Positions 45,117-57,262 of a stretch of 64,000 nucleotides of DNA are shown one piece after another. How positions within the stretch are numbered: position 1 is the first letter of the stretch; every line of letters starts with the position of its first letter. The DNA is from Phaeotremella fagi (lineage: Eukaryota > Basidiomycota > Tremellomycetes > Tremellales > Phaeotremellaceae), in contig BCHU01000007.1 of the NCBI GenBank assembly GCA_001599715.1, positions 191,586 through 255,585 on the forward strand. The letters run 5' to 3'. Below the pieces are notes generated by a model. That model was not told the origin of the DNA and searched no databases. It was given only the letters and a program-made list of their open reading frames with translations. The position numbers and the translations under genes are program-made.

Positions 45117-48100
45117 CTAAGCAGCGACTCTTCTTGAACCTAGACCACTATTGAATCCTCTCCCTCTACCGCCTCTACCACGATAAGAGCCTAAAACGAT
45201 ACCAAGTCAATATGAGAATCAACACAAATCCAAAGAAAAAAGAAAAACTAACCCCTAGCCCCACCCCTTCTTTCAGATTTACCTCTGCCCCCTTGGTTCT
45301 CATTCCTAACACCCCCCTCCCTCTCACCACCAACAACCCCAACAGCCCCACTACCCAATTTCAAATCCAAAATCTTTTCATTCGCTTCAACCATCAAAAC
45401 CGCCTTCTCCGCCAATTGCTGTGACAATTTTTGAATCTCGGTAGTCTCGACTCGATGGAAGACGACGACCTGATCGATTTGATCGAGTGACGCTTGGAGT
45501 TCGTCGGTGTAGATCATTTTGGAGATTATGGAATTTATCGTTGTTGCGGTAAGGTTGAAATGTTTTGATAGGTGTGATAAGGAGAGGGAAGTGTAGAAGG
45601 GTGCATAGGTGAATAGGTAGGTTCGAAGACCTTCTTCTTGGATTTTTCTATCGAGGTGTTAGGATATCAGTATAAGGTTTTCACTCAAATTCAGATAGTT
45701 CAAATACCCACCTTGCAAGCATTTCTTTAACGTCATTAACGTTATCCAACAACTGCCAAACTTTTATTGAAAGTACCAAATCCCTCGCCCGTTCCCATTC
45801 ACCACCTTGTAAAGCCTTACTAGCCTTGATGATATGATCCCTAGTGTTCTCAGGTGGACCCATGAAAGCTTGTTTATCAGCTAGATCCAACAACCTCTTG
45901 AAAGTCTTTGAAGCGATTTTTCGTTTTTGTTCTTCAGTATCGACCGATGCCAACAGTGGGATTTCGACCAGCATGCAAGAAACGAGATAAGCGGCTTCTA
46001 AAAGTTCTAAGTTGAGGTGCATGTGGAAAGGAAGTAATCTTCTTTTCTCTAGTAATTCTTGTTCCGGTGTGGTGGTTATACTGAATTTTTGAACTGCTTG
46101 AGCTAACAACTCTTTTTGTCTTTGGGTGGAGAACATTTCTGATAAGATGGTTTGACATTCCGTGATGAAACCTGATCTGAAAGCTGCTAAACCTAATTGA
46201 ACGACGGCACGGTTGTATAGGATTTGAGTGGTAACGTCGGCATGTTGAATGGTATCCTGTAAATGAGACATGAGGAAAAGATCACGGGCTTGATGGAATC
46301 GACCGTGCATGGCGTGATTGAAGATATGGGTTAAAACGGCTCTAGCGCGGAGTAGAGGTGCGTCCGAGTTGTAGATGTAAACGCAAAGTGAATGGATCAA
46401 CGAGGAGGCATCACGTTTAACGCCGAATGGTGTGACCTGTGATTGAAGTCCTGAAACAGATTTTTCAATAATGGTTTCGAAATGATCGACAATGAGATCG
46501 GGCTAAAAACGTATAAGTCGTTTAACTCAAAAACTCTGTCAGACTCTACCAACCTTGGCATAAACATGTTCCAAACGTCTCATAACAGCTCGAGAAGTTT
46601 GATCGACCCATGATTCCCTCTCAAACAAGACTTGAGCACGAACGATGGTGGTGTAAAGAGGTGCCTCCTCCTTCAATCTTTCGATATAATCAGATCCTTT
46701 CTCATGAGCATCGGTATGTTGTAGAGTTTTAGTGAACTGAAAATAAAAGTTAACACAACGAGATCAATATGTTCTAAAACAGAAAGAAAGGAACAAAAAC
46801 CCACCTCGTTATCGAGATTCTCCAATAAACTGATCAAACTACCAGCAACCTGAACACGAACAGTCTTACCACCAACGATAGTAGGAGTCCTCTCAATCTG
46901 ATCATCGTATTCCTCAACGTTCTCTTGAACGACGTAATCTTCATTCTCAATAAGTAAAGTAAACAGGTTATCGACTTCATGAAGACATTGAACCCAAGAA
47001 TCATGAGGGATCGAAATCAGGTTTTGTGAATAATCGAGTCTAGCTGGAATCAACGCGAGGAGGACTCTGATTTTTTGATAAGGTGTAACGGAGACTTCGA
47101 GGAGTTTTGATAAGATTTTGATTGTTTCGGCACGATCGGTGTTCTGTTAGGTTTGAGATTAACTAAGTTTATCATGCAGCGAATGATCCCAACCATCACT
47201 CACCTTTCTACCCCTTTGTTCGAAAATTTCTCTCAAAGTTTTGAAAACACCTTCCGTAGTCAAATTCAACGCCTTGCCACCTTTCCCAATGGTCATGAAA
47301 TCAGTCGAAGCGTCTTCTTCACCGTCAACAGGAGCCGAAACCTTGACCTTCTTGACGATAGGAGCAGCAGGTCCAGCATTAGCACTCTCATAAGCGGCAG
47401 AATAAGCAGCGGGGTCCTAAAAACCAATTCCATTGGAATCAATATCCTACCTATCTCACTAGCAAAAAAGGGGGAACTGACCTCGTTGTAAACTTTGAGG
47501 ATCGCCTCGAAAGCTTTAATTTGTTTTTTGATAGTTTGTCTCATCCCATTCAAAGCTTTAGCTTTGTTCGCTGCCATTTTCTTAGAAGCTGATTTCTCAG
47601 ATGTGATAGTTTCGTTAACTGAGGTATCTAATTCCGTTAGGATCGATAAGAACGCTGGTGGGATATGACCGGATTGGGGGATTGGTGAGGATACCATGGT
47701 AGCTTGATGACGGGTGATGAAACGAAGTAATTTATCGAGTTCTAATTGGAGTCCACGTAAGAATTTTCTTTGGTGAGGATAAATGAATCACTTACCTGAC
47801 GAAGCTAGAACCCAATCGTTTGATGCACCGTTAGAGTTCTTCGTAGCGTTTTGAATGTTATGAATAGCGGTTTCCATTTCAGCGAAACTAAAAAGAATCC
47901 CATGGGTCAATCGTCACTCTAATCGAAACGAAACACCAAGAAACCAACCGTTTATCTTTAGCACTCAAAACCTGAATTTTATCCTCATCATCCGAATCCT
48001 CATCAGAAGAAGCAGCGCCTTTCAAGAATTTATTCGCTTTGCCCTGAAGCCCAGGCATCAGTATCACAAATTCCTCTTTAAAAAAGGTAACATACCCCAC

Positions 48101-48332
48101 GCTCCTCCTCACTATCCTCACTCTCATCTTCATCCTCACTTTCCTCCTCACTCTCATCCTCCGAATCCTCGTTATCAGATCTCAAAAATTTATTCTTGGC
48201 AGCTGGTTTACTTTTGATCCTAGCGTTTTGAGCTTCACCTTCTTCACCTGATAGAATGGATTCTTCAGATTCCGATCCTGAAGAATCGGTATCTGAATCA
48301 TCTGATCCTCCTAATCTAGCGAAGAATGACAT
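45117..48332 (-). CDS. NIP1: Translation initiation factor eIF3 subunit c
   Basis: Core subunit of eIF3 that helps recruit the 43S complex. The N-terminus [21 protein letters not shown] matches the conserved eIF3c start (FF...SDSE), and a long acidic stretch follows (48080-48330). Middle exons hold the expected helical repeats (SYPHKKFL-like [25 protein letters not shown] and [35 protein letters not shown]). The exon at 45681-46400 includes [29 protein letters not shown], part of the PCI region, and 45248-45517 carries [24 protein letters not shown]. The tail is RG-rich ([13 protein letters not shown]), ending at TAG 45117-45119. About eight introns. Confidence 0.93.
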
Positions 48333-49154
48333 TTTTTTTTGGTCGTTGGTCCTTTGAAAGTTGGTTTCTTAAAGTGGAAATTGATGTATATGTGTTATTT
48401 GACTTTTATCGTTGATTCTTCACAAAGTTATCCAGCTAAATGATCCTGCTGAAGACTATGTTGAGGGAGATAAAGTCTTTTGATGAGATGAAATTGAAGT
48501 GAGAAAGTTGAAATTGAATTTTTAGAGAACAACGAACAAAGAGAAACGCGATTAGAATTAATCCGCCACACTCAATGTTCAGTGATGTAATTCCGAAACA
48601 CCGATACAGGTCGTGTGGCAACTAAGTATGATAGGATACTGACTATGCATAGGAGAGTAGAAGTTGGAGTAGAAGGAGAGGTATAGGTATAGGTATAGGA
48701 GGTATAGCTATCAGTAGAAGTATAGATACAAAGAGAAGAGAAGAGAGGAGAGGAATGTGTCAATGGTTAGAGAGAACATCAGTCCCCAGAGGAAAAACGA
48801 TAATAGTCAATACAGGTAACTACAACATGAAAATAGAATATGAATAACGAATGTTAATGCTAATGATTCTTCCATCTTGATACCTTGAGTGAAATAACAT
48901 ACAGCGATGATATGACTTGACGATAACCGTGACGAGTATCATGATGACGATGTAAATATTAATGATAGAAACCATTATCTTGAGAATTGAAATGACGGGT
49001 ATTGATGAGTTACATGAGAAATGAAAAATTAGAGTTGATGCCTTGAAATACAGTAACTTGATGGACTGGATATATATTAACGATTTCTTGAATGACTGGA
49101 TGAAAATGGATCGAATCTGAAATCTTCTGGTCGGAACACCTAGGCTTGAAAACT
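48333..49154. other. Intergenic region with a GGTATA microsatellite
   Basis: 822 bases between the NIP1 start and the 3' end of the PUF-like gene. A GGTATA hexamer array lies at 48680-48706 inside a purine-rich tract. A TACAGTA lies at 49049-49055. The frame at 49010-49384 is mostly a shadow of the last PUF exon. No gene seen. Confidence 0.45.
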
Positions 49155-52100
49155 CTACTTGCTGATCTTGTTTCCACTGCCGTTTCGTCCTCCATCACGA
49201 ACTGAAGAAGGAGACTTGCGTGGATGTTGTGGGATTCGAGTATAAAGTGGAGGAAGCGTTGGATAGTTTGAACCGGAACCTTGAGTTTGAGGGCGTCTTG
49301 AAGCAACAGCGTTAATAAGACCTCTGTGAAAAGATTAGTCAGAAACGATAGCCATACAAATGAAGTACTGTAAGTCACGTACAAAGCTCGAAGTAAGTCG
49401 TTCCCACTTTGTGAGTTTCGAAGGGTTGTACTGAAAGCACGACATGTTTGACGGATACGACTTTGCTCAGCAGGGGTAGTCTGAGTCTGGAGTTTTAGTC
49501 CACAGATTCTCGATAGCGATCAGAACTCACTGAACCCAGAACAAAGTCTACAACCAAAACTTGAGCTGAATTCGTACGAATGGAAACCGTTGAAACTCAC
49601 TGAGATGACTACGGCCAATAGAGGAAGTAGCAACAGCAACAATACCGGGCGTTCGACTACAAATAGCTCAGACCTCTTCAAACATACCAGCACATACCTA
49701 TCCTCACTGCTACAAATAGCATCAATGTAGCGAGCGATGCTACCTCTACCACCCTCTATCAAAGCAATCTTAACGAAATTGACACCATGATGGGTGATAG
49801 CAACCGGAGGATATGAAGTCAAGATAGCTTCGCGCGTAATTTTGGATAGGTTGGGATACGCAAGAAGTTTTGAAATCAAAAAGCTAGTCAAAGAGTGTTA
49901 GCCAACAGTGGTAAAACATCTCAGATGGTTACAACTTACTGTCCGTATTGGTTGTTAGCAATAGTGGAGATGTCGGCGAGAACCTTTCAAGGCATCAGTA
50001 AGTAAGTTGAAGGTCAGCCAGTGATCATACCTCCTTAAAACAAGGATCCTAATCCATAGATGTAAGCGCTCTCTGCGACGCACAATTCATCTACGTACCA
50101 TTAACTCTTGAGAACCAAAAATTTCAAAAACTTGTTGAACCGAAATAGTGCCGTGCTAAAATCAGATCAGCAACATCTCTCTACATATTCCGTACCTCAT
50201 TATAACAAGCAAGTTCTGACCAACAACCTTTAAGACTGTCGTTGATCCTGAAATTTGTCAAAGTCAGCCATATCCTAAGTCTGAAAGATTTTACTCACTT
50301 CTGGAAGATATCAAGGGAACGAGTTTGGCGACATCTCTGGGAAAAGGCTTAATCATGGCAGATGACCCACTCGTGACACTAACCTCAAGATACTAAGGTA
50401 TGATTCAGCAAGAGTTCTATCCATATAAATTATGGTAACTCACCTCTCGCCACAATCGTCTAGCTCCGGTGATCATAGACTCAAAAATCCCATATTCCAT
50501 CAAGGCATCAGCAATCGTTCCCTATGAAATTGAAAGTCGATTAGTCGTTTTGGCAATACCCAAGAGACTGCATTTACCTCAAGTTCGCGCAAGGAAATTG
50601 CCTTGCACAAGACGTGAGTACCGAATTTATCACTAGCAATAGTGACCAAATCATCCCTGAACTTCGTGAGTTAACATTTACACGTGCATTAACTCACTTG
50701 ATTTTATCAATAAAGATCTTCTTTTCTTCCATACTTCCCTTTTCAAGAAGTTGTTGGCAGAGGTAATTACCAGATGAAGTGTAGCAAAGTTGTTTAGCCC
50801 ATTCGTAGATACTTTCAGTGAGTAAAGTTGAGCCTGGGTAGGAACGAGGTAGACCCATTCTAGACTGGAGAGTTAAATGATGATATCAGTAAAAATCACT
50901 GTGGCTTTGGAAATACACTCACTGCTAATGCTGTGACCGCAGCTTTGAGACCAACACTAATAGTATTCAGTACAGTCCACTTAGCAAGGCGACTTACTTC
51001 TCTGATGGTACCCTGGTATGAACATGAGCAATGATCCAAACCAAAGGACGTATGCAATCGATAGGCATTTCTGTGTAAATAAAGGTTGTGCGTAAAACAC
51101 CGTTGATCATGTATTTGGGAGCCGAGTAAGAATCTGGAGACTGAGAAAAAGTATTAGCCCCATGTCATAGACAAGGGTTGAACGAGAAACTTACCTGATC
51201 GTCACCTAGAATAGTGTAAGGAACATCCCTCTCTGAGCCATAACCAGAGATATCCCCTTGCCAAGAACCAGAAGAAGTATATCCAGAACGATGGAAAGCC
51301 TCCACCTCCTCTTGCATATCTCCATAATGTCTCCTATCTTCTCTACCATTTGAAGGACGATAATCGAACCCTGTAGAAATACCTGATAAACCCAATCCTA
51401 AATTTGATCCTGATCCGGATCCATATCCGTTAAAACCACCGTATCCAGGCATATACATGGATGGAGCAATGCTTTCAAGATAACCAGGAGATGGAACATG
51501 ACGAGGAACGGGGGCGAACGGTTGTTGATATTGAGAGACGTAAGGGAGTTGTTGGTGTTGTTGTGATGTATGGCGAGTTTCACGATCCTGTAGAAGTCAG
51601 ATCTATCGATTGTTTGGGGAAAGTATCTTACATGTTCTTTAGATCTCAATCTTTCATTCTCAGCTTTGAGCAGACGCATTTCTTGTAGAGCAGCAGCGAG
51701 TTCCTTTTCGGTCTAAACTCTAAGATCAGCTATGATTCAACGAAGAGTACAGCTGATCACACATACCTCTTCTTTCTTTGATGTAATTTGAGGGGTGGGT
51801 AAAGGCTTTAAACTCGGGGGACCCCAAACACCACTAGTAGAAAGAATCGGTGGTTTAAGATCGTGGTAAGGGGGTGAAAATTGGATATCACTGTCCTCAA
51901 GCTAAACAACATCAGTGAAAACGTTCTCATCGATACACCAACAAACTCACCGGACGTCTTCTAACAGCTGTAGAAGTAGACACTATCTGACTCAAATCAG
52001 AACCATCAACGGAATCATCTCTGATCCATTGAGGTAAATGAAGTAGCTCTTTCTCGTCAGAATTGGAGCTAGATTGGGTTCCAATGGGATCCAGTAAAAG

Positions 52101-52241
52101 AGAATTAGAAGATCTTTCAGAAATGATTGAACCGGTATGAAGTGAAGATGTGTCTGGATGATTTGGGGGTGAAGGAAGGAATTTAAAAGTTTGATGAAGT
52201 TCGGGAGGTGGGGACCATGATCCGAAGGGTTGAAAGGGCAT
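49155..52241 (-). CDS. Probable Pumilio/PUF-domain RNA-binding protein
   Basis: A multi-exon gene (about 14 introns) whose second half contains PUF-like repeats: GNYLCQQLLEKGSMEEKKIFIDKI, DLVTIASDKFGTHVLCKAISL, TIADALMEYGIFES and HHGVNFVKIALIEGGRG...ARYIDAI. The NYxxQ and FGxHVxC patterns are typical of Puf helices, which bind 3'UTR motifs to control mRNA stability. The N-terminal half is disordered (serine/proline-rich, glycine/tyrosine-rich near 51165-51460) with a short coiled coil (LAAALQEMRLLKAENERLRSKEH). The last exon is read in the frame GLINAVASRRPQTQGSGS, ending at TAG 49155-49157. The longer overlapping frame is not the spliced one. Which Puf paralogue it is cannot be decided. Confidence 0.7.
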
Positions 52242-52709
52242 GATGGATGATCAGATGGTAGAAGGTATGAAGATGTGGAAGATAGGTTGATGGATTATGG
52301 TGGAAGATGTGGAGGGAAGGAAAGAAAGGTTGAAGTTGGAAGATAGGTCAAGGTAGCTAAAGGAGCGAGGTAAGAAATGAGAGTTATGGATATGAATCAG
52401 ATGAGTGGTATGAAATAGAATGAGAGCTGAGATTGGGAAGATAGAAGAGGAGAGAACAAATTGAGTCAGATCTAGAAAGTAAAAGTAGAAGTGGAAGTAA
52501 GAGATGTTGATATTCCAGTTTATATAGCGTAGTTGAATGGACCACTAGGTGGAGGTCAAAGAACAGTCGCGTGGTAAATAGGCGTGCGAAGAGTACAAAC
52601 ACCTTCCGCGCCTAACTTTTCATTGACCGTACTGTTTTCGCTCTCCTTCTCTCTTGACCCCCAATTAGATCTCTCTTCCTCTCTATCCAACCCTACCTAC
52701 CCCACCAAA
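52242..52709. promoter_or_regulatory. Divergent promoter region of the PUF gene and the complex I subunit
   Basis: 468 bases with no gene. Purine-rich on the plus strand for most of its length (GGTGGAAGATGTGGAGGG), switching to pyrimidine-rich close to the ATG at 52710 (CTCTCTTCCTCTCTATCC). This fits two pyrimidine-rich leaders transcribed away from each other. Confidence 0.35.
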
Positions 52710-53118
52710 ATGTCCAAAGCAGGTCCAACAATCGATGATTATCGCAGTAAGTCTCCCCGTCCCCGAATCCATTTCAATCCCCTCCAAAAAAGAGCGACGA
52801 AGAACTCAATCGAAATTGAAGTACAACAACCAACACCTATACTGACCTACTCAATCCACAGAAACCCTAAAAGAAAGGGAAGATCACGTTAAAGAATCAT
52901 GGGTGAAAGCTATGGAAGCTAGACTCGTTAGGGCCGAACTACAAAAATGCCATCGAGGAGAGGGGGTCAATCATTATCAGAACTGCAGACATCTGGCTGA
53001 ACTTTATGCTGGGATGATTAGAGAGAACAAGGTGGGTTGATATAGTTGACATTTCGTGAGAACCTACCATTAACCTTTTCCTTAGATTAAAGGATATAAG
53101 ATCATCGATGAAGAGTAG
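52710..53118 (+). CDS. Complex I accessory subunit, NDUFB10/12-kDa type
   Basis: A three-exon gene: 52710-52746, about 52862-53031 and about 53089-53118. Spliced protein: MSKAGPTIDDYRKTLKERED, then KESWVKAMEARLVRAELQKC, HRGEGVNHYQNCRHLAELYA and ENKIKGYKIIDEE. The pair of cysteines around EGVNH and the R-E-L spacing match the fungal 12-kDa complex I subunit related to human NDUFB10 (PDSW), an intermembrane-space-facing membrane-arm protein. Length (about 79 aa) is close to the family. Intron donors GTAAGT and GTGGGT keep frame (CGC A|AA ACC). A longer unspliced frame across the first exon is a shadow. Confidence 0.88.
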
Positions 53119-53255
53119 ATTTTTTTCATTGGAGTTAGAAGATAGGATGGGATGTATTAATTTATCAAATTCACAATCAAGTTACGAGGATACATTGGAG
53201 AAAATCTACAACTAAGAATCTAATACAAACACACACCAACACCTCAAATCGATTT

Positions 53256-54710
53256 CTATTGGGGTAATCTCAAAACCCCGCTTACATAACTAACACTACT
53301 ATCCCGTCCAGATACACACTGACTACTCTGTTCATAACGAACAAACGTGAATTCCGGTTTCTTTTGCAAATCTTTATAAACGAATTGAATCAGTTGAAGT
53401 AAAACGGTAATAGGATTCCGTCCACAAATAGTATTCTGAATGATCAGTATTGAAACACAATTGTCCACTTACCCCAGTTCTAGCTAAATAAGCTTCCCAT
53501 TTCTCTACAGCTCCAACTTCACCGGGTTTGCGCAAAAGATCCATCCCCTCATGATCCATATATTGTATACTCTTCCAAATAGGAACTTCAGGATTATCGA
53601 CATCTTTAGAATACCTTTTAAAGAATTGTGGAGATGACGTTGGTAAAGGAGAATTGGGATTTGATGGTGGAAGAGGTGGAACGGGATTAGGTGGATTAGG
53701 AGCAGTTGAATAATATGGTGTATGCGAGAAGCGAGTGCCCCTGTTATGACATGAGTTGATTTTCGCACTGAATCGTGCCCAGAACAACTCACCAATGACA
53801 GAAATCACTTGAGATGACGAAAAACGTTTCATCATCAGACCAAAATTTCGATAAGACCTGACTAAGTTTTGCAGCAGTCGTCGAAGAAGTATGACCAACT
53901 AAAATAGGAACCAATTTGAAATCATCTTGTCTAAGGATCTGTCAACCAGGTATTCTGAAAGTTCATCAAGCTGATACCTGGACATACCCTTTAAATATAT
54001 GTCTCAAATATGGTAAATGCATCTCTAAAGAATGTTCATCTTCATCGACAGAGCCTTTCATTTCAGAGAATACGCCAGTAGTTTTAAGTTGAGCGATCAC
54101 TATAAATAATCAGTATCCATTTTTGTTGAACAGCTGAGCCACACATACCCTCCATGTCTAATTGAATATCACCAATCGGTGTCGAATAACTTTCGAATCC
54201 AGACAAAGCAACACCATTAAGATAAGCATGATGAGATGGACCAAGTAAGAAAACACGTTTACTAAACAACATCTTGCTCAGCATGTGTCGAATTATCTAT
54301 TACAACGTACATATTATTAACCGGAACAGCAGCATAGGCCCAAGCAGCAGCCGGACCAGAATAAGAATATCCAGCGTGTCTACGAGTCCATCAGCTTTAT
54401 ATCTAACCTTGCAGACATTCAAGCTCACGGTGCAATGACAGCTTTCGCATTTCCAATGGGTGGATCGTAATCTAATTGAGGTAGGGGTTTGACGTTATCC
54501 AAATTTGATTGTAGTTCAGTAGCGAGTTTTGGGCCTGGATACGAGATATTCAGCTTGATTTGTATAACTTATTGTTGGTATTAAGGGAGAAGATTTATGG
54601 GGATACGATAGGATGATGATGGTGGTGGTATTCAACTTACCGTTGGAGGTATACCAACTCCCTGCGTGGGTCGCTTCTCTGGATCTGAAGGTGGGATCAG
54701 TGCTCTGCAT
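53256..54710 (-). CDS. MHO1: MEMO1-family protein
   Basis: Homologue of human MEMO1 and yeast Mho1, non-haem-dioxygenase-like proteins that bind copper or iron and affect redox balance and filamentous growth. The N-terminus reads STDPTFRSREATHAGSWYT. The pocket residues are visible: IAPHAGYSYSG (His), VFLLGPSHHAYLNG (His-His), VISSDFCHWGTRF and ICGRNPITVLLQL (Cys). Other blocks are SLEMHLPYLRHIFK and LVPILVGHTS. The C-terminus is YVSGVLRLPQ. A proline-rich loop (NPPNPVPPLPPSNP) is inserted after the CHWG block. About eight introns. A CAG|GTAAGT...TAG motif directly upstream of the ATG suggests a 5' leader intron. Biochemical activity is debated even in model species. Confidence 0.9.
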
Positions 54711-55840
54711 CTAGTGTAACTTACCTGGACGACATTGAAGCTCTGATTCAGCGACAGCAGAGTATGGATTACTGAGCAAGCAGTTCTTTGAGTGTCCCTT
54801 AAATGTTGTCTATGATAGTATTGTTGAAGATTTCAGTTAATTATTTGGGGATAATGTTGAATGTTGAATATCAAACCCGAGTTGAAGGTGAGAACTCACT
54901 CGCACATAGATGACGTTAAGGTGGCGGTGCCCCAACAACTCGGTGGCTAACTTGAAATGATGAAAAATGGAAAAGATTTGTTGCATCAACCAGACCGATT
55001 AGGAACTTGCATCTGCTTGTAGAATGGTCAAAAGAAGGACAAGAGTAAGGTAGAGTACCAAGATACTAGCCATAGAGCAAGAAGAAATTCATTTACTGTA
55101 GCTTCAAAAACCACAAACTTTGTTTCAAAGTGGCAATTTCATCTTTCTTACTGTCTGAGCGATTTTACGTACTTGTGTCTGCATGTGAGTGACAAAATTT
55201 CGTCTCATATCACTGCAATCAACTAAAAATCATTCTAGGGTGTTATTGAGATTTTCTCAGGCTCTGGCTGTGATTGTTAGATGGATGTGGAAAACATATT
55301 TTTGCTGAAACAGTAGCATTAAATCCTTGAACATCCCTCGCAACTTGGACTTAACGGGCCACCGTACCAACCCTTCCCTCCTACTTGTACATTGGGACAG
55401 TGGAAAGGTGCGATGTATGGATCTTCATGCAGTTCAATCTAATGACATACTTCCCGATGAACGTCCTGTAACAGTTTCTAGACAAAAGCTTCAAGCCTTC
55501 TCGAGGGGATATCGAATTTGAAGCCCTCTTTTGATTTAGTGTAAATTGTGAATGATTTAAGAGGGAAGCTTTGGGTATACTGTAGAAACTATTTTTACAG
55601 TAATATCAAGGTCTTCTTACAGAAAACGAATAACTATTTTGACGCTAGAAGAATTCACTGGGACAACCTTTGTCCAATAGTCTTCCACTCTATCTAAAGA
55701 GTTACATACAGCTAACAGCTATGTATATTTCAATTGTTTTATTCTCCTACCGTATCTTTTATCATTCCTTCTTTCTTTCTTTCTTTCTTTCATTCATTTT
55801 TGTTTCTTTTGACCCAAATATCTATAACATTCAAACAACA
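54711..55840. other. Long intergenic region
   Basis: About 1.1 kb between MEMO1 and the gene at 55841. An open frame at 55327-55521 has no proper ATG start and no domain. TACTGTA/TACAGTA heptamers lie at 55094, 55578 and 55596. The final 75 bases hold a CTTT microsatellite. No gene supported. Confidence 0.45.
55767..55794 (+). repeat. CTTT tetranucleotide microsatellite
   Basis: About six uninterrupted CTTT units followed by CATTCATTTT, 47 bases before the start codon at 55841. It is likely part of the promoter or leader and length-variable between strains. Confidence 0.8.
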
Positions 55841-56938
55841 ATGTCAGATTCCAGTGATACTTACCCAACCATCAACGGTCCACACTTCGATATCAATTCT
55901 GAATATAGAAGTTTAATCCGCAAATGGGTAGAGAAACACGACAGTACCCTGAATGTTGTACCTACTTATGGGCTTATGCTAGATCCTACAGGTTTCAAAG
56001 TGCAGGCTCATTTGCGACCTACTACTTCCCCAAATACGCTACAAAGGATAAAAACAATCATAGACTTGAACGATTCGTACAAGCTAAACTTTGAAGATTT
56101 AGGTAAAGGTTCAGAACAGGAACAGAGTGAATGGTTAGAAAAACAATTCAGAGATTTTATTTCACATATTCAAAAATCATATCAGACACAAGGTCAAGTT
56201 CACGGTCTTCAACTCGATTATCTCAATTGTTGGGCTAGTGATCCTTCCGACCCCTGCGGTAAAGTACTTGATAAGTGTTACTCGTTCAAAGGTAGTGAAA
56301 GTGTTTCACAGCCGCCATTGGCTGTCACGGTAGTACCCGGTCCTGTAATCCTCGGAACTCGAACTTTCAAACAATTTTCAATCCTAACAGCTCTTCCAGG
56401 TTCAAAGATAGCTGATTGGAAGGCAAATTTTTCAATGCCTATTGCAAAGCTTAAGGTTTTTCCAGTCGTCTGGTTTCACCACGGGACTGAGGGAATGCAG
56501 ATGTCTTGGGAGCTGCTTGAAGACATTCATACGAATACCCAACGTTCTCAAACAACCACCAATTTGCGAAACTCATTCAAAGCTGGTTCAACCACTCCCG
56601 ATTGGTCTAGAGGTATCAGTGAGGATGAGGTTTATCCTATCCTCGCAAAGGAGAAGTTAAGTTCTTTGGTCGATCATGTTCTCAACTCTTTTCATGCTGA
56701 GGCCAGGGCCATAGGTGTACATTTTGATGAAGTTCATTTTGGGGCTACTGATCCAATCAAACCATTCGAAGGTCGGATGGACAAAACTCAGAAGTATGGT
56801 TCTGCTTTCCCCACCCCATCTCAAGATCCGAGTCTCATCAGTGTTCTACCAGGCTCTTACATTCATCCGGACGGTACAGAGTGCTTCTACGTCACAACCT
56901 TAAAACCTCTTCTTAACTCAAAGCCCCTCGAAAAGTAG
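55841..56938 (+). CDS. Hypothetical protein with two diverged repeats (365 aa)
   Basis: Start chosen at 55841 (AACAACAATGTCAG); an upstream in-frame ATG at 55670 would add a hydrophobic lead translated from the microsatellite. The protein appears to be a tandem duplication of a unit of about 170 residues. VVPTYGLMLDPTGFKVQAHL matches VFPVVWFHHGTEGMQMSWEL. The helix FRDFISHIQKSYQTQ...GLQLD matches VDHVLNSFHAEARAIGVHFD. DPSDPCGKVLDK plus TVVPGPVILGTRTFKQFSIL matches DPIKPFEGRMDK plus SVLPGSYIHPDGTECFYVTT. No signal peptide, membrane segment or known family. Flanked by other accessory genes, so probably lineage-specific. Confidence 0.65.
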   Translation: MSDSSDTYPTINGPHFDINSEYRSLIRKWVEKHDSTLNVVPTYGLMLDPTGFKVQAHLRPTTSPNTLQRIKTIIDLNDSYKLNFEDLGKGSEQEQSEWLEKQFRDFISHIQKSYQTQGQVHGLQLDYLNCWASDPSDPCGKVLDKCYSFKGSESVSQPPLAVTVVPGPVILGTRTFKQFSILTALPGSKIADWKANFSMPIAKLKVFPVVWFHHGTEGMQMSWELLEDIHTNTQRSQTTTNLRNSFKAGSTTPDWSRGISEDEVYPILAKEKLSSLVDHVLNSFHAEARAIGVHFDEVHFGATDPIKPFEGRMDKTQKYGSAFPTPSQDPSLISVLPGSYIHPDGTECFYVTTLKPLLNSKPLEK

Positions 56939-57262
56939 TCATATGAGCTTTATTTTTATGTCAGTGTCTGTAGTAATATGAGCTTCTATCCTCCCTTTTG
57001 TTTATAGAAATTTCTAGCACCGTATGAAATGTTGGCTTTCTTTGATATTGTAGACTAGTTCCTGAAATAACATCTCAGAATTTCACTTGACTCCTCAACT
57101 TCGTTGTCAGAACATCCTGGAGAGTTGGGTACGTCATACCATTTTCGTGATGCAATCGGATCTTGAACAATAGTTATACCATATCCTTACCCTACGTCTA
57201 TCTAATGAGTTTGTCCCATAAAAGTCCCAAGAACTATTGTACGGAACAGCCTGTATCTAAAT
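56939..57262. other. Convergent 3' spacer
   Basis: 324 bases between the convergent ends of the genes at 55841 and 57263. No gene or terminator structure is seen. Confidence 0.4.

Noticed and set aside
49010..49384. 124-aa frame at the 3' end of the PUF-like gene
   Set aside because: The splice acceptor at about 49320 selects a different frame (GLINAVASRRP...), which joins in phase to the preceding exon.
55327..55521. 64-aa frame in the spacer before 55841
   Set aside because: Begins without ATG, no domain, no splice sites that connect it to a neighbour.
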